In this document: positions 1-8,881 of the stretch, in pieces
Position numbering within the stretch: the stretch's first letter is position 1
Layout of the letters: each line of letters starts with the position of its first letter
From: Lachnospiraceae bacterium
Lineage (GTDB): Bacteria > Bacillota > Clostridia > Lachnospirales > Lachnospiraceae
Assembly (NCBI GenBank): GCA_016283755.1
Contig: JAEENO010000032.1
Span: forward strand, 62,001-126,000
Reading direction: 5' to 3'
DNA length: 64,000 bases
Program-made: the position numbers and the translations under genes
The notes under the pieces: generated by a model
Database searches by the model: none
What the model saw: the letters and a program-made list of their open reading frames with translations, nothing else
Told to the model about the DNA's origin: nothing

Positions 1-21
1 CGAGGAAAACGATAACTAGTT

Positions 22-372
22 TTAAGTATGTGAAAAAGCATTCTCGATTATCTTGTATTTACCTTCGAGGATCGCTACCACATCATATCTTATCTTAACA
101 TTGTCGGGAAGATTATATCGGATTCGATAGTAATCGGATACTGACGAAATAACAGATTGCTTTTTATGATTTACGGCTTCCATCGGGAAGCCGTTTTTTA
201 CTGACTTCCTGTACTTAACTTCGACGAACACTATGTACTCGTCTTTTTCGGCGATGATATCTACTTCACCGAGCTTACACCTGAAATTACGGGTAATAAC
301 CCTGTACCCGTTAATTTCAAGAAGCTTTGCCGCAAGGGTTTCCTTTGCGGCACCTACCTTCCTTGTATTCAA
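22..372 (-). CDS. yraN: YraN family endonuclease-like protein
   Basis: A 116-residue protein of the UPF0102/YraN family, which has a restriction-endonuclease-like fold and no firmly established role. The N-terminal half carries the family pattern: an ETLAAKLL helix, then GEVDIIAEKD and FVEVKYRKS, giving the acidic E-x-D...E-V-K arrangement of PD-(D/E)XK nucleases. Length is normal for the family. It is the last gene seen of a minus-strand housekeeping series and lies 2 nt after the FlhB-like gene, so it is probably cotranscribed with the rnhB block, as in many Firmicutes. The family call is firm; nuclease activity is only inferred from the fold. Confidence 0.9.
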   Translation of the reverse strand: MNTRKVGAAKETLAAKLLEINGYRVITRNFRCKLGEVDIIAEKDEYIVFVEVKYRKSVKNGFPMEAVNHKKQSVISSVSDYYRIRYNLPDNVKIRYDVVAILEGKYKIIENAFSHT

Positions 373-374
373 TA

Positions 375-662
375 TTAACCTCCGAGTTTTTCTTTTAACT
401 TGTCCATATCGGATACGTATACGAGGATTTCCGCAACCGCATCATATAGTTCCGGTGGAATGGCTTCACCTATCTCAAGCTTGGATAAGGTTTCTGCAAG
501 CGGTGAATCTTCATAAAGCGGTACATCTGCTTCTTTTGCGGTCTCAATAATTTTCTCCGCAACGGCACCTGTACCGGTTGCAACAATCTTCGGAGCGGAA
601 TCGCCCTTCTCATATGAAAGTGCGACCGCGGTTTTTCTCTTTTTAACTTCTGTCTCGCTCAT
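375..662 (-). CDS. FlhB C-terminal-domain-like protein (YlqH type)
   Basis: A 95-residue stand-alone protein resembling the cytoplasmic C-terminal domain of the flagellar export switch FlhB (also called FhlB or YlqH). It has no membrane segment. KKRKTAVALSYEKGDSAPKIVATG resembles the FlhB region after the autocleavage site, and PPELYDAVAEILVYV matches the last helix. The autocleaving NPTH motif of full FlhB is absent; ATGTGAVA stands near that place. It directly follows the FliK-like gene (4 nt gap), the same neighbour pair as ylqG-ylqH in Bacillus. It probably works with the FliK-like protein, but the role of these short paralogues is not known. Confidence 0.85.
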   Translation of the reverse strand: MSETEVKKRKTAVALSYEKGDSAPKIVATGTGAVAEKIIETAKEADVPLYEDSPLAETLSKLEIGEAIPPELYDAVAEILVYVSDMDKLKEKLGG

Positions 663-666
663 ATAA

Positions 667-2646
667 TCACACTTTCACATCAAATGACTGTTTCGAATAA
701 TTAATCTTAGGAAGCGGCATTCCCATAAGCTTGGATAAGAAATCTTCCTTACCGTCTTCCTGCATTCTGCTCGCATCAATATTAACTTCAAAGCCCTTAT
801 TACTTAAACGTTCGGTCAGGATATCTATATGCTCAAGCACAAGGTTAAGAGAATCTTCATCCGCAAGCATAAAATGTGTGGATAACTTCTTCTGTCTAAG
901 CAATATATCAACATCCGTGGTACCTAAATGCTCCATCTCAAGATGAAGATGTGCAGTTATCTCCTGCTTAGGATCGCGAAGATTCTTCTTGTTGGTATAT
1001 ACATACAAATCCCCCGTTGCATGCTCCGATACCATCTTAATCGGTATCTGGACATACTGGTAGAGATGATTGGCTTCATTAATAAATGAAAGATTATTCT
1101 TAATATCAGCGACATTTTTAGCAAGATCCGCCGGCACATTCTTATTGCCGTTTAAAGCTTCCTGAATACGAGTAAGCTGCTTATTCATCTTGTTATAGAA
1201 CTTATCAAGCTCTTCTTTATCTTCAACAGCATCAGGTTTCATAAACCACTGCTCCTGCATGCTCTTCGATAAAAGCTCTTTAACGGGATTGCTTGAGAAA
1301 AGCTTGGCTACATCCTTTTCCGCAACGTTATTATCTTTAAGAATATCTATAAGTTCGTTCAGCAGCTTAGTATATGCCTTATTTACAGCTTCTTCAGGAA
1401 GCTGAGCTTTTAAATTCTCAGGATTAGTCGCCTCTTTTCCTGTTAATTCCTGATTTAACTTCAATAATTCTTCTTGCGATAAGTGGGAATTATTCTGTAA
1501 TATCTGTTGAAGTTTGCCATTAGTGGCATCTTGTAGGGATTCGTTCTCTGAATTCGCATTGATTACAGTATCTTTCATATTAGTTGCACTATCTTCTCCG
1601 TTTTCACCGGCTTTAACCAAGTCTATTAATTCTTGATTTAATATTATTTTTCCATCTTTTTCAATAGCTGCAGTTTCGCCCGAGGTGCCTATAATCTGCT
1701 CTCCTGCAGTACCCGGCTGTGCAGTCTGCTGATTCTGCTGTATATTTGTTGTCCTTACTTCTTCACCTGCAGTTTTTACAGTGGCCGCTTCAACTTCCTG
1801 CTTGGCGATTTCTGTCATTTCTTTATCTATAGATGCAACAAGTTTCTCTATATTTACTTTTGAAGCAGATTCGCCCTTTGCCGGCGTTTCCATGAATTCA
1901 TTCTTGTTAAGTGTTGCTTCTTTACCTACGGATTCAGGCTTACCCGAAGCATCACTCTCTTCAGCCAAAGCTTTTGCTATCTGTATTGCCGCTCTTCCGT
2001 CGCCGGACTTTGCAATTACCTCAGGAAGTTCCTGCGTAACTTTTCCAATAGGTGTCTCAAGCTTGCCTTCACCGTTATCATAAGCCTTAAGCTGCTCTAT
2101 ATTCATATCATTGATTGATACACCGAGTTTTTTTAATGTGGCAAGCACATCCGTAGATTCACCCTCAAAAAACGCCGCATTTTTAACCATATTTCCTACA
2201 GTTTCAGGGTCTAACGGAAGATTCTTATCCATCATGCTCTTAACCATATCTATTGCTCTATCGGTCACTTCATATCCCGCACTGCCTAACGCCTTAAGTA
2301 TTGTAGGTGACGCATTCTGATTCTGAGTAAGAAGCTTAAGAGACATCTTACCCTTATCATTACCGGTCACCATAAAATATGCAGTTTGATCTTTGAGTAA
2401 TTCCACGCCTGACTCAGGGCGTGCAGTGAAGGTATCGCCATTAGAGAGCGTTACCAGAACCTTTTGATTATCGCCTTCCGAAACCGTTCCCGAGAAGATC
2501 TCTCCTTCGGCAAGATTATATAGATTGCTTTCCTGAACCTGAGGTTCTGCAGCAACATTCTTTACACCTTCTGCATTTTGAACGGGCGCAGTAGGATTAG
2601 GTGAAATATTGATATTCATCTTGGAAAGAACGTCGCTTATCTGCAT
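667..2646 (-). CDS. FliK/YlqG-like flagellar hook-length-control-related protein
   Basis: A 659-residue protein with a long, low-complexity, Glu/Asn/Gln/Thr-rich centre (roughly residues 230-400), typical of molecular rulers. The C-terminal quarter (about 545-645) resembles the FliK C-terminal domain: IPIKMVSEHATGDLYVYTNK, then HLHLEMEHLGTTDVDILLRQ and a NKGFEVNI segment. There is no signal peptide, as expected for a protein exported through the flagellar apparatus. It sits between rnhB and the FlhB-C-like gene, matching Bacillus ylqG. It could be the true hook-length ruler or a paralogue, because the main flagellar operon is not in this window. Confidence 0.75.
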   Translation of the reverse strand: MQISDVLSKMNINISPNPTAPVQNAEGVKNVAAEPQVQESNLYNLAEGEIFSGTVSEGDNQKVLVTLSNGDTFTARPESGVELLKDQTAYFMVTGNDKGKMSLKLLTQNQNASPTILKALGSAGYEVTDRAIDMVKSMMDKNLPLDPETVGNMVKNAAFFEGESTDVLATLKKLGVSINDMNIEQLKAYDNGEGKLETPIGKVTQELPEVIAKSGDGRAAIQIAKALAEESDASGKPESVGKEATLNKNEFMETPAKGESASKVNIEKLVASIDKEMTEIAKQEVEAATVKTAGEEVRTTNIQQNQQTAQPGTAGEQIIGTSGETAAIEKDGKIILNQELIDLVKAGENGEDSATNMKDTVINANSENESLQDATNGKLQQILQNNSHLSQEELLKLNQELTGKEATNPENLKAQLPEEAVNKAYTKLLNELIDILKDNNVAEKDVAKLFSSNPVKELLSKSMQEQWFMKPDAVEDKEELDKFYNKMNKQLTRIQEALNGNKNVPADLAKNVADIKNNLSFINEANHLYQYVQIPIKMVSEHATGDLYVYTNKKNLRDPKQEITAHLHLEMEHLGTTDVDILLRQKKLSTHFMLADEDSLNLVLEHIDILTERLSNKGFEVNIDASRMQEDGKEDFLSKLMGMPLPKINYSKQSFDVKV

Positions 2647-2671
2647 GTGCTCACCTCAAATTAAATCTATC

Positions 2672-3352
2672 TTAAACTTCAACGAAATTCTTGATAAATG
2701 TTCTTCTGTGCAAAGGTGTTGGTCCGAATTCTTTGATCGCAGCTATATGTGCCGCAGATCCGTATCCTTTATTACTTGCAAATCCGTACTCATGATACTT
2801 CTCGGATATTTCAACCATATATCTGTCTCTTGTAACCTTTGCCATTATTGATGCCGCACCAATGGTAATTGACTTAGCATCACCTTTTACTATCGGCACC
2901 TGCTTAATATCAACACCCGGAATTGTAACAGCGTCATTTAATAATATATCGGGTACTACGCTTAAATTCTTAATTGCAGCACGCATTGCTTCATAGGTGG
3001 CCTGTAAGATATTAATCTCATCAATTCTCTCCGGGCCTACCACTCCGATACCCACAGCAACAGCTTCACGCATTATAATATCATACAGCATCTCGCGCTT
3101 TTTCTCGGTAAGTTTCTTGGAATCATTGATATCATGAATCCTGCAGCCCTTAGGAAGAATAACGGCGCCTGCCATAACAGGTCCCGCTAACGGGCCACGT
3201 CCTACTTCATCTATACCGCAGATAAGATTATAATCCGAATACATCTCTTCAAACTTTCTTATCTCATCAATTCTTAATTCTTCCTTTTCGTATGCTGCCC
3301 TACGCTTCTCTTCACGAAGACGTTCTTTCTCGGCTGCCTTGGTAGTTGCCAT
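2672..3352 (-). CDS. rnhB: Ribonuclease HII
   Basis: A 226-residue RNase HII, which removes ribonucleotides from DNA and RNA primers by cutting the RNA strand of hybrids. The catalytic block is clear: CGIDEVGRGPLAGPVMAGAV gives the conserved Asp-Glu pair at about residues 47-48, LNDAVTIPG and KGDAKSITIGAASIMAKVTRD supply the later Asp and the AASI(M/L)AKV signature. A charged 35-residue N-terminal extension precedes the core. It lies 1 nt after lepB and 25 nt before the FliK-like gene, in the usual rbgA-rnhB neighbourhood. Confidence 0.97.
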   Translation of the reverse strand: MATTKAAEKERLREEKRRAAYEKEELRIDEIRKFEEMYSDYNLICGIDEVGRGPLAGPVMAGAVILPKGCRIHDINDSKKLTEKKREMLYDIIMREAVAVGIGVVGPERIDEINILQATYEAMRAAIKNLSVVPDILLNDAVTIPGVDIKQVPIVKGDAKSITIGAASIMAKVTRDRYMVEISEKYHEYGFASNKGYGSAAHIAAIKEFGPTPLHRRTFIKNFVEV

Positions 3353-3353
3353 A

Positions 3354-3974
3354 TTATTCCTCGTCCGTATCGTCTAATTCGAGATTACCGTTCTTAATTG
3401 TGCCAAACTTATTAAACGGAAATACTCTGAATATTGCTCTTCCCTCAATCTCATCAAGTGTTATAACACCTACGTCAGGATAACGGCTGTCCTTACTGAA
3501 ATTACGGTTGTCTCCAAGCACGAAGTACTCATCCGCGCCAAGAACAATAGGTTCAATTGCAAGTCCCGGATCTGCTATCTTATCTCTTCCGTAATCTTCA
3601 TAGAGAATCTCTCCGTTAATCCAGATATTACCGCCGCCGTCGATTTCTACGGTCTCATTAGGAAGACCGATAATACGCTTAATGTAAAGTGTATTCGGCT
3701 CGCATCTTGGCGGGAATACAACTATCTCGAATCTCTTAGGGTCTCTGAATCTGTAACTAATCTTATCGACAATCAAGTTATCTCCGTCATGAAGTGTCTC
3801 ATTCATAGAATCACCGATAACAATGGTTCTCTGACCGATATATGTAACTATTAAGTATGCTGCAAGAAAAACTCCCGCAATATAAAGTATCGTAAAAAGC
3901 ACCTGCTTAATAAGCTTATTAGGTCCCTTTCCTTCCTCATTTACTTCTTCATTCATTTCAAATTCGTCTTTCAT
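3354..3974 (-). CDS. lepB: Type I signal peptidase (copy 1)
   Basis: A 206-residue type I signal peptidase that cleaves signal peptides from exported proteins on the outer face of the membrane. One N-terminal membrane helix (about 23-46) is followed by the catalytic Ser in GDSMNET (Ser56) and the general-base Lys in YIKRIIG (Lys99), then the GDNR..SKDSR box. The single-helix form is normal for Gram-positive bacteria. It lies between rbgA and rnhB; a second lepB lies on the other side of rbgA. The acidic C-terminus (ELDDTDEE) and acidic N-terminus contrast with the basic copy 2. Confidence 0.96.
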   Translation of the reverse strand: MKDEFEMNEEVNEEGKGPNKLIKQVLFTILYIAGVFLAAYLIVTYIGQRTIVIGDSMNETLHDGDNLIVDKISYRFRDPKRFEIVVFPPRCEPNTLYIKRIIGLPNETVEIDGGGNIWINGEILYEDYGRDKIADPGLAIEPIVLGADEYFVLGDNRNFSKDSRYPDVGVITLDEIEGRAIFRVFPFNKFGTIKNGNLELDDTDEE

Positions 3975-3992
3975 TCTATAGCTCCTTATAAC

Positions 3993-4853
3993 TTATTCCG
4001 CCGGCTTCTCAAGCGATATTCTTCCAAGCTTGCCGGCTCTGTATTCATCAATTACGATATTTGCCGCTTTCTCGTAATCCACTTCATTTCCCTTTTTGAT
4101 AGCTCCACGTCTTACTGCTATTCTTTCAAGCACTTCGTGATTCTTTCCATCTTCTTCGATGTTATATCTATCTTTAATAATACCCGGATAGCCGGCTCTT
4201 AAGCGGTCTATAAGGTCCAATGCCAATTCTTCGATATTAAGAATCTCATCATTGATTGAACCTATAAGTGCAAGCTTAATACCTACCTGTCTGTCCTCGA
4301 ACTTGGGCCATAAGATTCCCGGAGTATCAAGCAACTCCACATCCTTATTAAGTCTTATCCACTGCTTACCCTTGGTAACTCCGGGCTTATTTCCCGTCTT
4401 GGTTACAGCTTTTTTAGCAAAAGAATTAATGAATGTTGACTTACCGACATTAGGTATTCCAACAACCATTGCACGAACAGGTCGATTAATAATTCCTCTC
4501 TTCCTGTCACGCTCTATCTTCTCCTTGCAGGTCTCCATAATCGATGCAAGGACTGCTTTCATCTTATTCTGGGTTCTCGAATCAAGGGTTACAACCTCAA
4601 TATTAAGTCCCGTAAAGAATTCCGTCCATTTTCTCGTAATTGCCTCATCAGCAAGGTCTGCCTTATTAAGAAGTATCATTCGCTTCTTATTGCCGGCAAG
4701 CTCGTCTATGTCCGGATTACGGCTCGAGAGAGGTACCCTTGCATCCAAAAGTTCTATCACTACATCTATAAGCTTGATATCCTCCTGCATCATACGACGC
4801 GCTTTGGTCATATGTCCCGGATACCAGTTAATCGCAGTTACATTATCACTCAT
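3993..4853 (-). CDS. rbgA: Ribosome biogenesis GTPase RbgA (YlqF)
   Basis: A 286-residue circularly permuted GTPase needed for late assembly of the 50S subunit. The motifs appear in permuted order: NKADL (G4) near residue 63, then GIPNVGKSTFIN (G1, about 132-143), the GVTKGKQW switch (G2), and LDTPGILWP (G3, about 175). The N-terminal NWYPGHMTKA is a family signature. The C-terminal ANTAR-like RNA-binding region is present and length is normal. It is flanked by two lepB genes in the rplS-rbgA-rnhB series. Confidence 0.97.
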   Translation of the reverse strand: MSDNVTAINWYPGHMTKARRMMQEDIKLIDVVIELLDARVPLSSRNPDIDELAGNKKRMILLNKADLADEAITRKWTEFFTGLNIEVVTLDSRTQNKMKAVLASIMETCKEKIERDRKRGIINRPVRAMVVGIPNVGKSTFINSFAKKAVTKTGNKPGVTKGKQWIRLNKDVELLDTPGILWPKFEDRQVGIKLALIGSINDEILNIEELALDLIDRLRAGYPGIIKDRYNIEEDGKNHEVLERIAVRRGAIKKGNEVDYEKAANIVIDEYRAGKLGRISLEKPAE

Positions 4854-4868
4854 CTTAACACTTCCGTT

Positions 4869-5459
4869 CTATCTTATAAACTTCATCTTCTTTAACGGAA
4901 AAATCCTAAACCAGCCTTTTCCCATAATAAATTCCTTCTTAACTATACCGATATTGGCATATCGGCTGTCTTCTGAACTATTTCTGTTATCACCGAGTAC
5001 AAAGAATTCATCCTTGCCAAGCTCTATCTCAGCTTCAGCAAGTCCTGCATATTCCATTGATGATACTTCTATCTTCTCTTCGAATCTATTACCGTTAACA
5101 TACAATATTCCGTCTTTGATCTGTACCCTGTCACCCGGAGTACCGACAACTCTCTTAACATAGTAATGCGATTTAGCATTACCGTTAGGGAGAAATACGA
5201 TTATATCGTTAGGCTTAGGATCGGCAAAAATATATACGAACTTATTGGTAAGTATCTGCTCACCGTCTTCAAATTGCGGCATCATCGAGTTACCTATTAT
5301 TCGCGTTCTCATTCCGAAATAGAATACAAATAAAAACGCCAACGCCACGGTTATTATAACCTGGATTGCATATAATCCTATCTCCTTAAGTAACGGTATA
5401 TTAAGCTTTCTTCTTCTCTTACCGAACGACAATCCGCCTCCGCGTCGTCTTACTCTCAT
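4869..5459 (-). CDS. lepB: Type I signal peptidase (copy 2)
   Basis: A 196-residue signal peptidase. The start at 5459 is chosen because GGAGGAGAATC lies just before it; a longer reading frame exists to 5480. A very basic N-terminus (RVRRRGGG, GKRRRK) leads into one membrane helix (about 28-48). Catalytic residues are seen in GNSMMPQ (Ser58) and YVKRVVG (Lys102), with GDNRNSSEDSR downstream. It differs clearly from copy 1 in the charges of both ends, so the two may have different substrates. It lies just downstream of the rplS terminator. Confidence 0.95.
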   Translation of the reverse strand: MRVRRRGGGLSFGKRRRKLNIPLLKEIGLYAIQVIITVALAFLFVFYFGMRTRIIGNSMMPQFEDGEQILTNKFVYIFADPKPNDIIVFLPNGNAKSHYYVKRVVGTPGDRVQIKDGILYVNGNRFEEKIEVSSMEYAGLAEAEIELGKDEFFVLGDNRNSSEDSRYANIGIVKKEFIMGKGWFRIFPLKKMKFIR

Positions 5460-5510
5460 GATTCTCCTCCGCCTAAGCAATACATAGAATAATTATAGCA
5501 AAAATGCAAT

Positions 5511-5544
5511 AAAAAAGGAACAATTACAATGTAATTGTTCCTTA
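5511..5544 (-). terminator. Rho-independent terminator after rplS
   Basis: A 13-bp perfect stem (AAGGAACAATTAC with GTAATTGTTCCTT, loop of three) followed on the minus strand by a run of T. It ends the rplS transcript ahead of lepB copy 2. Confidence 0.9.
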
Positions 5545-5556
5545 ATGTCAGGCTTA

Positions 5557-5904
5557 TTATTTTACAAGCTCTTTAACCTTAGCTGCCTTACCAACACGGT
5601 CTCTTAAGTAATAAAGCTTAGCTCTTCTTACCTTACCCTGTCTGACAACCTCGATCTTCTCAACGAATGGAGAATGTAACGGCCATGTCTTCTCAACGCC
5701 TACGCCGTTGGAGAACTTTCTAACGGTGAATGTCTCTCTGTTGCTTCCACCCTGTCTCTTTAATACTGTTCCTTCGAAAACCTGAATTCTTTCACGGTTT
5801 CCTTCCTTAATCTTAGCATATACCTTAACGGTATCTCCTACGTTGAATTCTGCGATCTCAGACTTTAATTCGGCCTGCTCGATCTTCTTAATGATATCGC
5901 TCAT
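5557..5904 (-). CDS. rplS: 50S ribosomal protein L19
   Basis: A 115-residue L19, which sits at the 30S-50S interface. Family marks are [16 protein letters not shown], the [12 protein letters not shown] loop, [17 protein letters not shown] and the C-terminal [20 protein letters not shown]. Length is standard. The start is preceded by a TTAGGAGGAACGC-type ribosome site. It has its own terminator and a 113-nt upstream gap, so it is probably a separate unit although placed in the classical trmD-rplS neighbourhood. Confidence 0.98.
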   Translation of the reverse strand: MSDIIKKIEQAELKSEIAEFNVGDTVKVYAKIKEGNRERIQVFEGTVLKRQGGSNRETFTVRKFSNGVGVEKTWPLHSPFVEKIEVVRQGKVRRAKLYYLRDRVGKAAKVKELVK

Positions 5905-6017
5905 TTTGCGTTCCTCCTAACAATTTTGATGTTCTTAATATCCATTCGATAACAGAGGACCATCTCTAATCATGCTCGACTATTGTACCACGCGGTACAG
6001 ATAAAAGCAAGTATTTT

Positions 6018-7058
6018 TTACAAATCTTTTATATCATCCTTGATTGCCGTGAAGCATTCCATAAGTTCAGGATCGAAATGAACTCCCGAATCCTCCTGCA
6101 ATATCTCATATACCTCATCAAGTGGGAAAGGCTCCTTATAGCAGCGTTTCTCCTTCAAGGCATCATATACATCGGCTATAGCCATAATACGTGCGCAAAG
6201 CGGTATTTCTTCCTCGATTAAATGCTTCGGATATCCTTTACCGTTCCACTTCTCATGATGGAATTCAGCAATTTCCGCCGCAATCCTTAAGAAAGTCTTA
6301 TCTTCGATATTCGTAAGAATTGTCTCAATTATCTCGCGGCCATATGTCGTGTGCTTTTTAACTATATCAAATTCTTCCTCGGTAAGCTTACCCGGTTTAA
6401 GAAGTACCGTATCACTTATCTTAATCTTACCGATATCATGTAACGGTGCCGCACTGTATGTATAATTAAGATACTCTTCGGTAAGTACATCCGGATATAA
6501 GCCTCTTCTTAATGCCTCTTTACCGATTGCCTTAACTATCTCGGCGGTTCTTTTTACATGCTCACCGGTATTCTCATCACGGCCTTCAACAAGGGTTGCC
6601 ATACCAAGGATGAAATCATACTTGATATTATCGATGTATTCCATCTGAGATTTAACTTTTGCCGCAAGGTCGGTTCTGTATTCATTTAATTCAATTGCTC
6701 TTCTTATTCTCGAGATTACGCTTGCCGGCTGCATAGGCTTAACCGCATAGTCAACTCCGCCCGCGCCAAAGCATGCCGCCTCCGTCTCAGGAGACGAATC
6801 TGCTGTTAAGAATATTACAGGAATATGCTCTGTCTTAGGATTGGACTGAAGCAATGATATTACTGCCCATCCGTCCATCTCCGGCATCATTATATCAAGC
6901 AATATAAGGTCTGCTGTCTTGGTCTCAAAATACTTAATACACTGCATTCCCGAATTAAGCAATACAGGGTTTAAGTCTTCCTCTTCTTCAAGCAACATAC
7001 GCGCTCTGACAAGATTGCTCTTCTCATCGTCAACTATAACTATCGTTTTCTTGTTCAT
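6018..7058 (-). CDS. Response regulator with HD-GYP phosphodiesterase domain
   Basis: A 346-residue two-domain protein. Residues 1-125 are a receiver domain with the acceptor Asp in DLILLDIMMPEMDG (about Asp55) and Lys in YAVKPM. Residues about 145-340 are an HD-GYP domain with HDIGK (about 208-212), a downstream His and HHEKWNGKGYP (about 267-277), so the catalytic set for cyclic di-GMP hydrolysis appears intact. It is inserted between rplS and trmD, 9 nt before trmD's coding frame ends on the same strand order. No partner kinase is adjacent. Activity is inferred from motif retention. Confidence 0.92.
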   Translation of the reverse strand: MNKKTIVIVDDEKSNLVRARMLLEEEEDLNPVLLNSGMQCIKYFETKTADLILLDIMMPEMDGWAVISLLQSNPKTEHIPVIFLTADSSPETEAACFGAGGVDYAVKPMQPASVISRIRRAIELNEYRTDLAAKVKSQMEYIDNIKYDFILGMATLVEGRDENTGEHVKRTAEIVKAIGKEALRRGLYPDVLTEEYLNYTYSAAPLHDIGKIKISDTVLLKPGKLTEEEFDIVKKHTTYGREIIETILTNIEDKTFLRIAAEIAEFHHEKWNGKGYPKHLIEEEIPLCARIMAIADVYDALKEKRCYKEPFPLDEVYEILQEDSGVHFDPELMECFTAIKDDIKDL

Positions 7059-7067
7059 AGCATCCTC

Positions 7068-7769
7068 TCACTTCTTTTCAGTCTCTAGGTACTTCTCATA
7101 TAAATCAGGCCGACGCTCTCTGGTTCTTTTTACAGACTCCTTAAGCCGCCAGTCTTCTATATTCTTATGATGTCCGGATAATAAAACTTCAGGAACTTTC
7201 TTCCCATGCCACTCCTCCGGACGACTGTACTGAGGATATTCTAACAAATAATTATGAAAACTTTCTGTAGTTCCCGACTCATCATTTGTAAGTACTCCCG
7301 GAACCATTCTTGATATCGCATCCACCATTACCATCGCAGGTAATTCTCCACCTGTAAGAACGAAGTCTCCTATCGATACATAATCGGTTACGATTTCTTC
7401 AAGGACTCTTTCGTCCACGCCCTCATAATGTCCGCATAAAAGCACCAGATTGTCGGTTTTCGCCAATTCCACTGCCATATCCTGGTTAAAAGTTCTACCC
7501 TGCGGAGTTAAGTAAACGGTACGTACCGTGCCTTCCATATCGGCAGTTACGGCCTTATGCGCATCGTATATAGGCTGTGCCTGCATAACCATTCCTGCAC
7601 CGCCTCCGTAAGGATAGTCGTCAACCTTCTTATGCTTATCTTCCGTGTAATCACGGATGTTAACGGCTTCTATATCAATTATTCCTTTTTCTTTGGCTCT
7701 TCCTATGATGCTTTCGTTAAGGCCGGACATAACCATCTCCGGAAAGAGCGTAAGGATTGTAAACTTCAT
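7068..7769 (-). CDS. trmD: tRNA (guanine-N1)-methyltransferase
   Basis: A 233-residue TrmD, which methylates G37 of tRNAs using S-adenosylmethionine and prevents +1 frameshifting. Seen: [13 protein letters not shown] at the start, [15 protein letters not shown], the knot region [12 protein letters not shown] and [13 protein letters not shown], then GTTESF and the C-terminal RRPDL helix. Length is standard. It follows rimM by 8 nt in the usual rpsP-khpA-rimM-trmD order. Confidence 0.98.
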   Translation of the reverse strand: MKFTILTLFPEMVMSGLNESIIGRAKEKGIIDIEAVNIRDYTEDKHKKVDDYPYGGGAGMVMQAQPIYDAHKAVTADMEGTVRTVYLTPQGRTFNQDMAVELAKTDNLVLLCGHYEGVDERVLEEIVTDYVSIGDFVLTGGELPAMVMVDAISRMVPGVLTNDESGTTESFHNYLLEYPQYSRPEEWHGKKVPEVLLSGHHKNIEDWRLKESVKRTRERRPDLYEKYLETEKK

Positions 7770-7777
7770 TCCATCTC

Positions 7778-8293
7778 CTATAAGTCGAGAAGTCCCGGTA
7801 ATAAATGTACTTCCATATTACCTGCTTCAATATCAACGCTTCTTATGCATTCCTTGATTGCCGGAATCAAGACCTTCTTTTCTTCCGACATAGTAACCTC
7901 ATAGACGTCGTTTGCGCCCGTCTGTAATACATCGGTAAGTATTCCGAGTTCATCACCCGTATCTGTATCGGTTACTTTAAGTCCGATAAGATCCGCAACG
8001 AAATACTCATTTTTCTTTAATTTAACAGCATTATCCCTCGTTACAAAAAGCTCTGCCTTGCGGAGTTTCTCAATAGCTTCAGGAGTATCATATCCTTCAA
8101 TCTTAAGGATTACGTCGGTATCCGAAGCTTTTACAGATACTACCTTCGCGGTAAACTCATCTTTCGCTGTACGGACAATAACATTTTTGAGCTTTTTAAA
8201 ACGCTCATTATCATCTGTTGTTGAATACACCTTAAATTCGCCGTGCACACCGTGAGGCTTAATGATTGCACCGATTTTAAACTCTTTTTCCAT
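7778..8293 (-). CDS. rimM: 16S rRNA processing protein RimM
   Basis: A 171-residue RimM, which binds S19 and helps mature the 30S head. The N-terminal barrel opens with [17 protein letters not shown], the family signature. The C-terminal PRC-barrel part includes [31 protein letters not shown] and LIPAIKECI. Length is normal. It lies in the rpsP-khpA-rimM-trmD series, preceded by a hairpin in the short gap after khpA. Confidence 0.97.
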   Translation of the reverse strand: MEKEFKIGAIIKPHGVHGEFKVYSTTDDNERFKKLKNVIVRTAKDEFTAKVVSVKASDTDVILKIEGYDTPEAIEKLRKAELFVTRDNAVKLKKNEYFVADLIGLKVTDTDTGDELGILTDVLQTGANDVYEVTMSEEKKVLIPAIKECIRSVDIEAGNMEVHLLPGLLDL

Positions 8294-8318
8294 TTAATTC
8301 TCCTATAGATAGGAAGAT

Positions 8319-8342
8319 AGCTGTCGCCAATTGACGACAGCT
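8319..8342 (-). other. Intercistronic hairpin between khpA and rimM
   Basis: Perfect 8-bp arms (AGCTGTCG and CGACAGCT, loop of eight). There is no T run on the minus strand after it, so it is more likely a processing or mRNA-stability element than a terminator. Confidence 0.5.
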
Positions 8343-8348
8343 TAAAAA

Positions 8349-8576
8349 CTAAATAATATCAACTATTACCTTCATATCTTCTTTCATTGCTGCTGCTTTA
8401 ACAACAGAACGAATGGCCTTAGCAATACGACCCTGTTTTCCTATTACCTTTCCCATATCAGAAGCAGCTACATGAAGTTCAACGACAAGACCTTTGTCTG
8501 TTTCCTTCTCTGTAACCACTACTTCATCAGGGAACTCGACTAAAGCTTTAGCAATAACTTCTACGAGTTCTTTCAT
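8349..8576 (-). CDS. khpA: KH-domain RNA-binding protein KhpA
   Basis: A 75-residue single KH domain protein. The GxxG loop is seen in KVIGKQGRIAKAIRSVV (about residues 39-55). The family binds many RNAs and pairs with KhpB to affect cell elongation and division in Gram-positive bacteria. It sits between rpsP and rimM, its standard place, 19 nt after rpsP. Confidence 0.96.
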   Translation of the reverse strand: MKELVEVIAKALVEFPDEVVVTEKETDKGLVVELHVAASDMGKVIGKQGRIAKAIRSVVKAAAMKEDMKVIVDII

Positions 8577-8595
8577 GTTTTACACCTCGCGTACC

Positions 8596-8841
8596 TTATT
8601 TAATGATGCCGGCTGCCTTGAAAATCTTGCCAACCTGCTCTGTAGGCTGCGCACCGTTTGCCAACCACTTCTTAGCTGCTTCCTCATCAACATGGAATTC
8701 GCTCGGGTCCTTAGATGGATCATAAGTACCAATCTCTTCTACGAATCTTCCATCTCTAGGAGATCTTGCATCTGCAACAACGATTCTATAGAAAGGTGCT
8801 TTCTTCTGTCCCATTCTTCTTAATCTGATCTTAACTGCCAT
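8596..8841 (-). CDS. rpsP: 30S ribosomal protein S16
   Basis: An 81-residue S16 with the signature [20 protein letters not shown] at the start, then [21 protein letters not shown]. It is 40 nt downstream of ffh and starts the rpsP-khpA-rimM-trmD series. A GGAGG ribosome site precedes it. Length is standard. Confidence 0.98.
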   Translation of the reverse strand: MAVKIRLRRMGQKKAPFYRIVVADARSPRDGRFVEEIGTYDPSKDPSEFHVDEEAAKKWLANGAQPTEQVGKIFKAAGIIK

Positions 8842-8881
8842 TTTAAATTCACCTCCGTATTAATTTGCTGAAAGTTATCTA

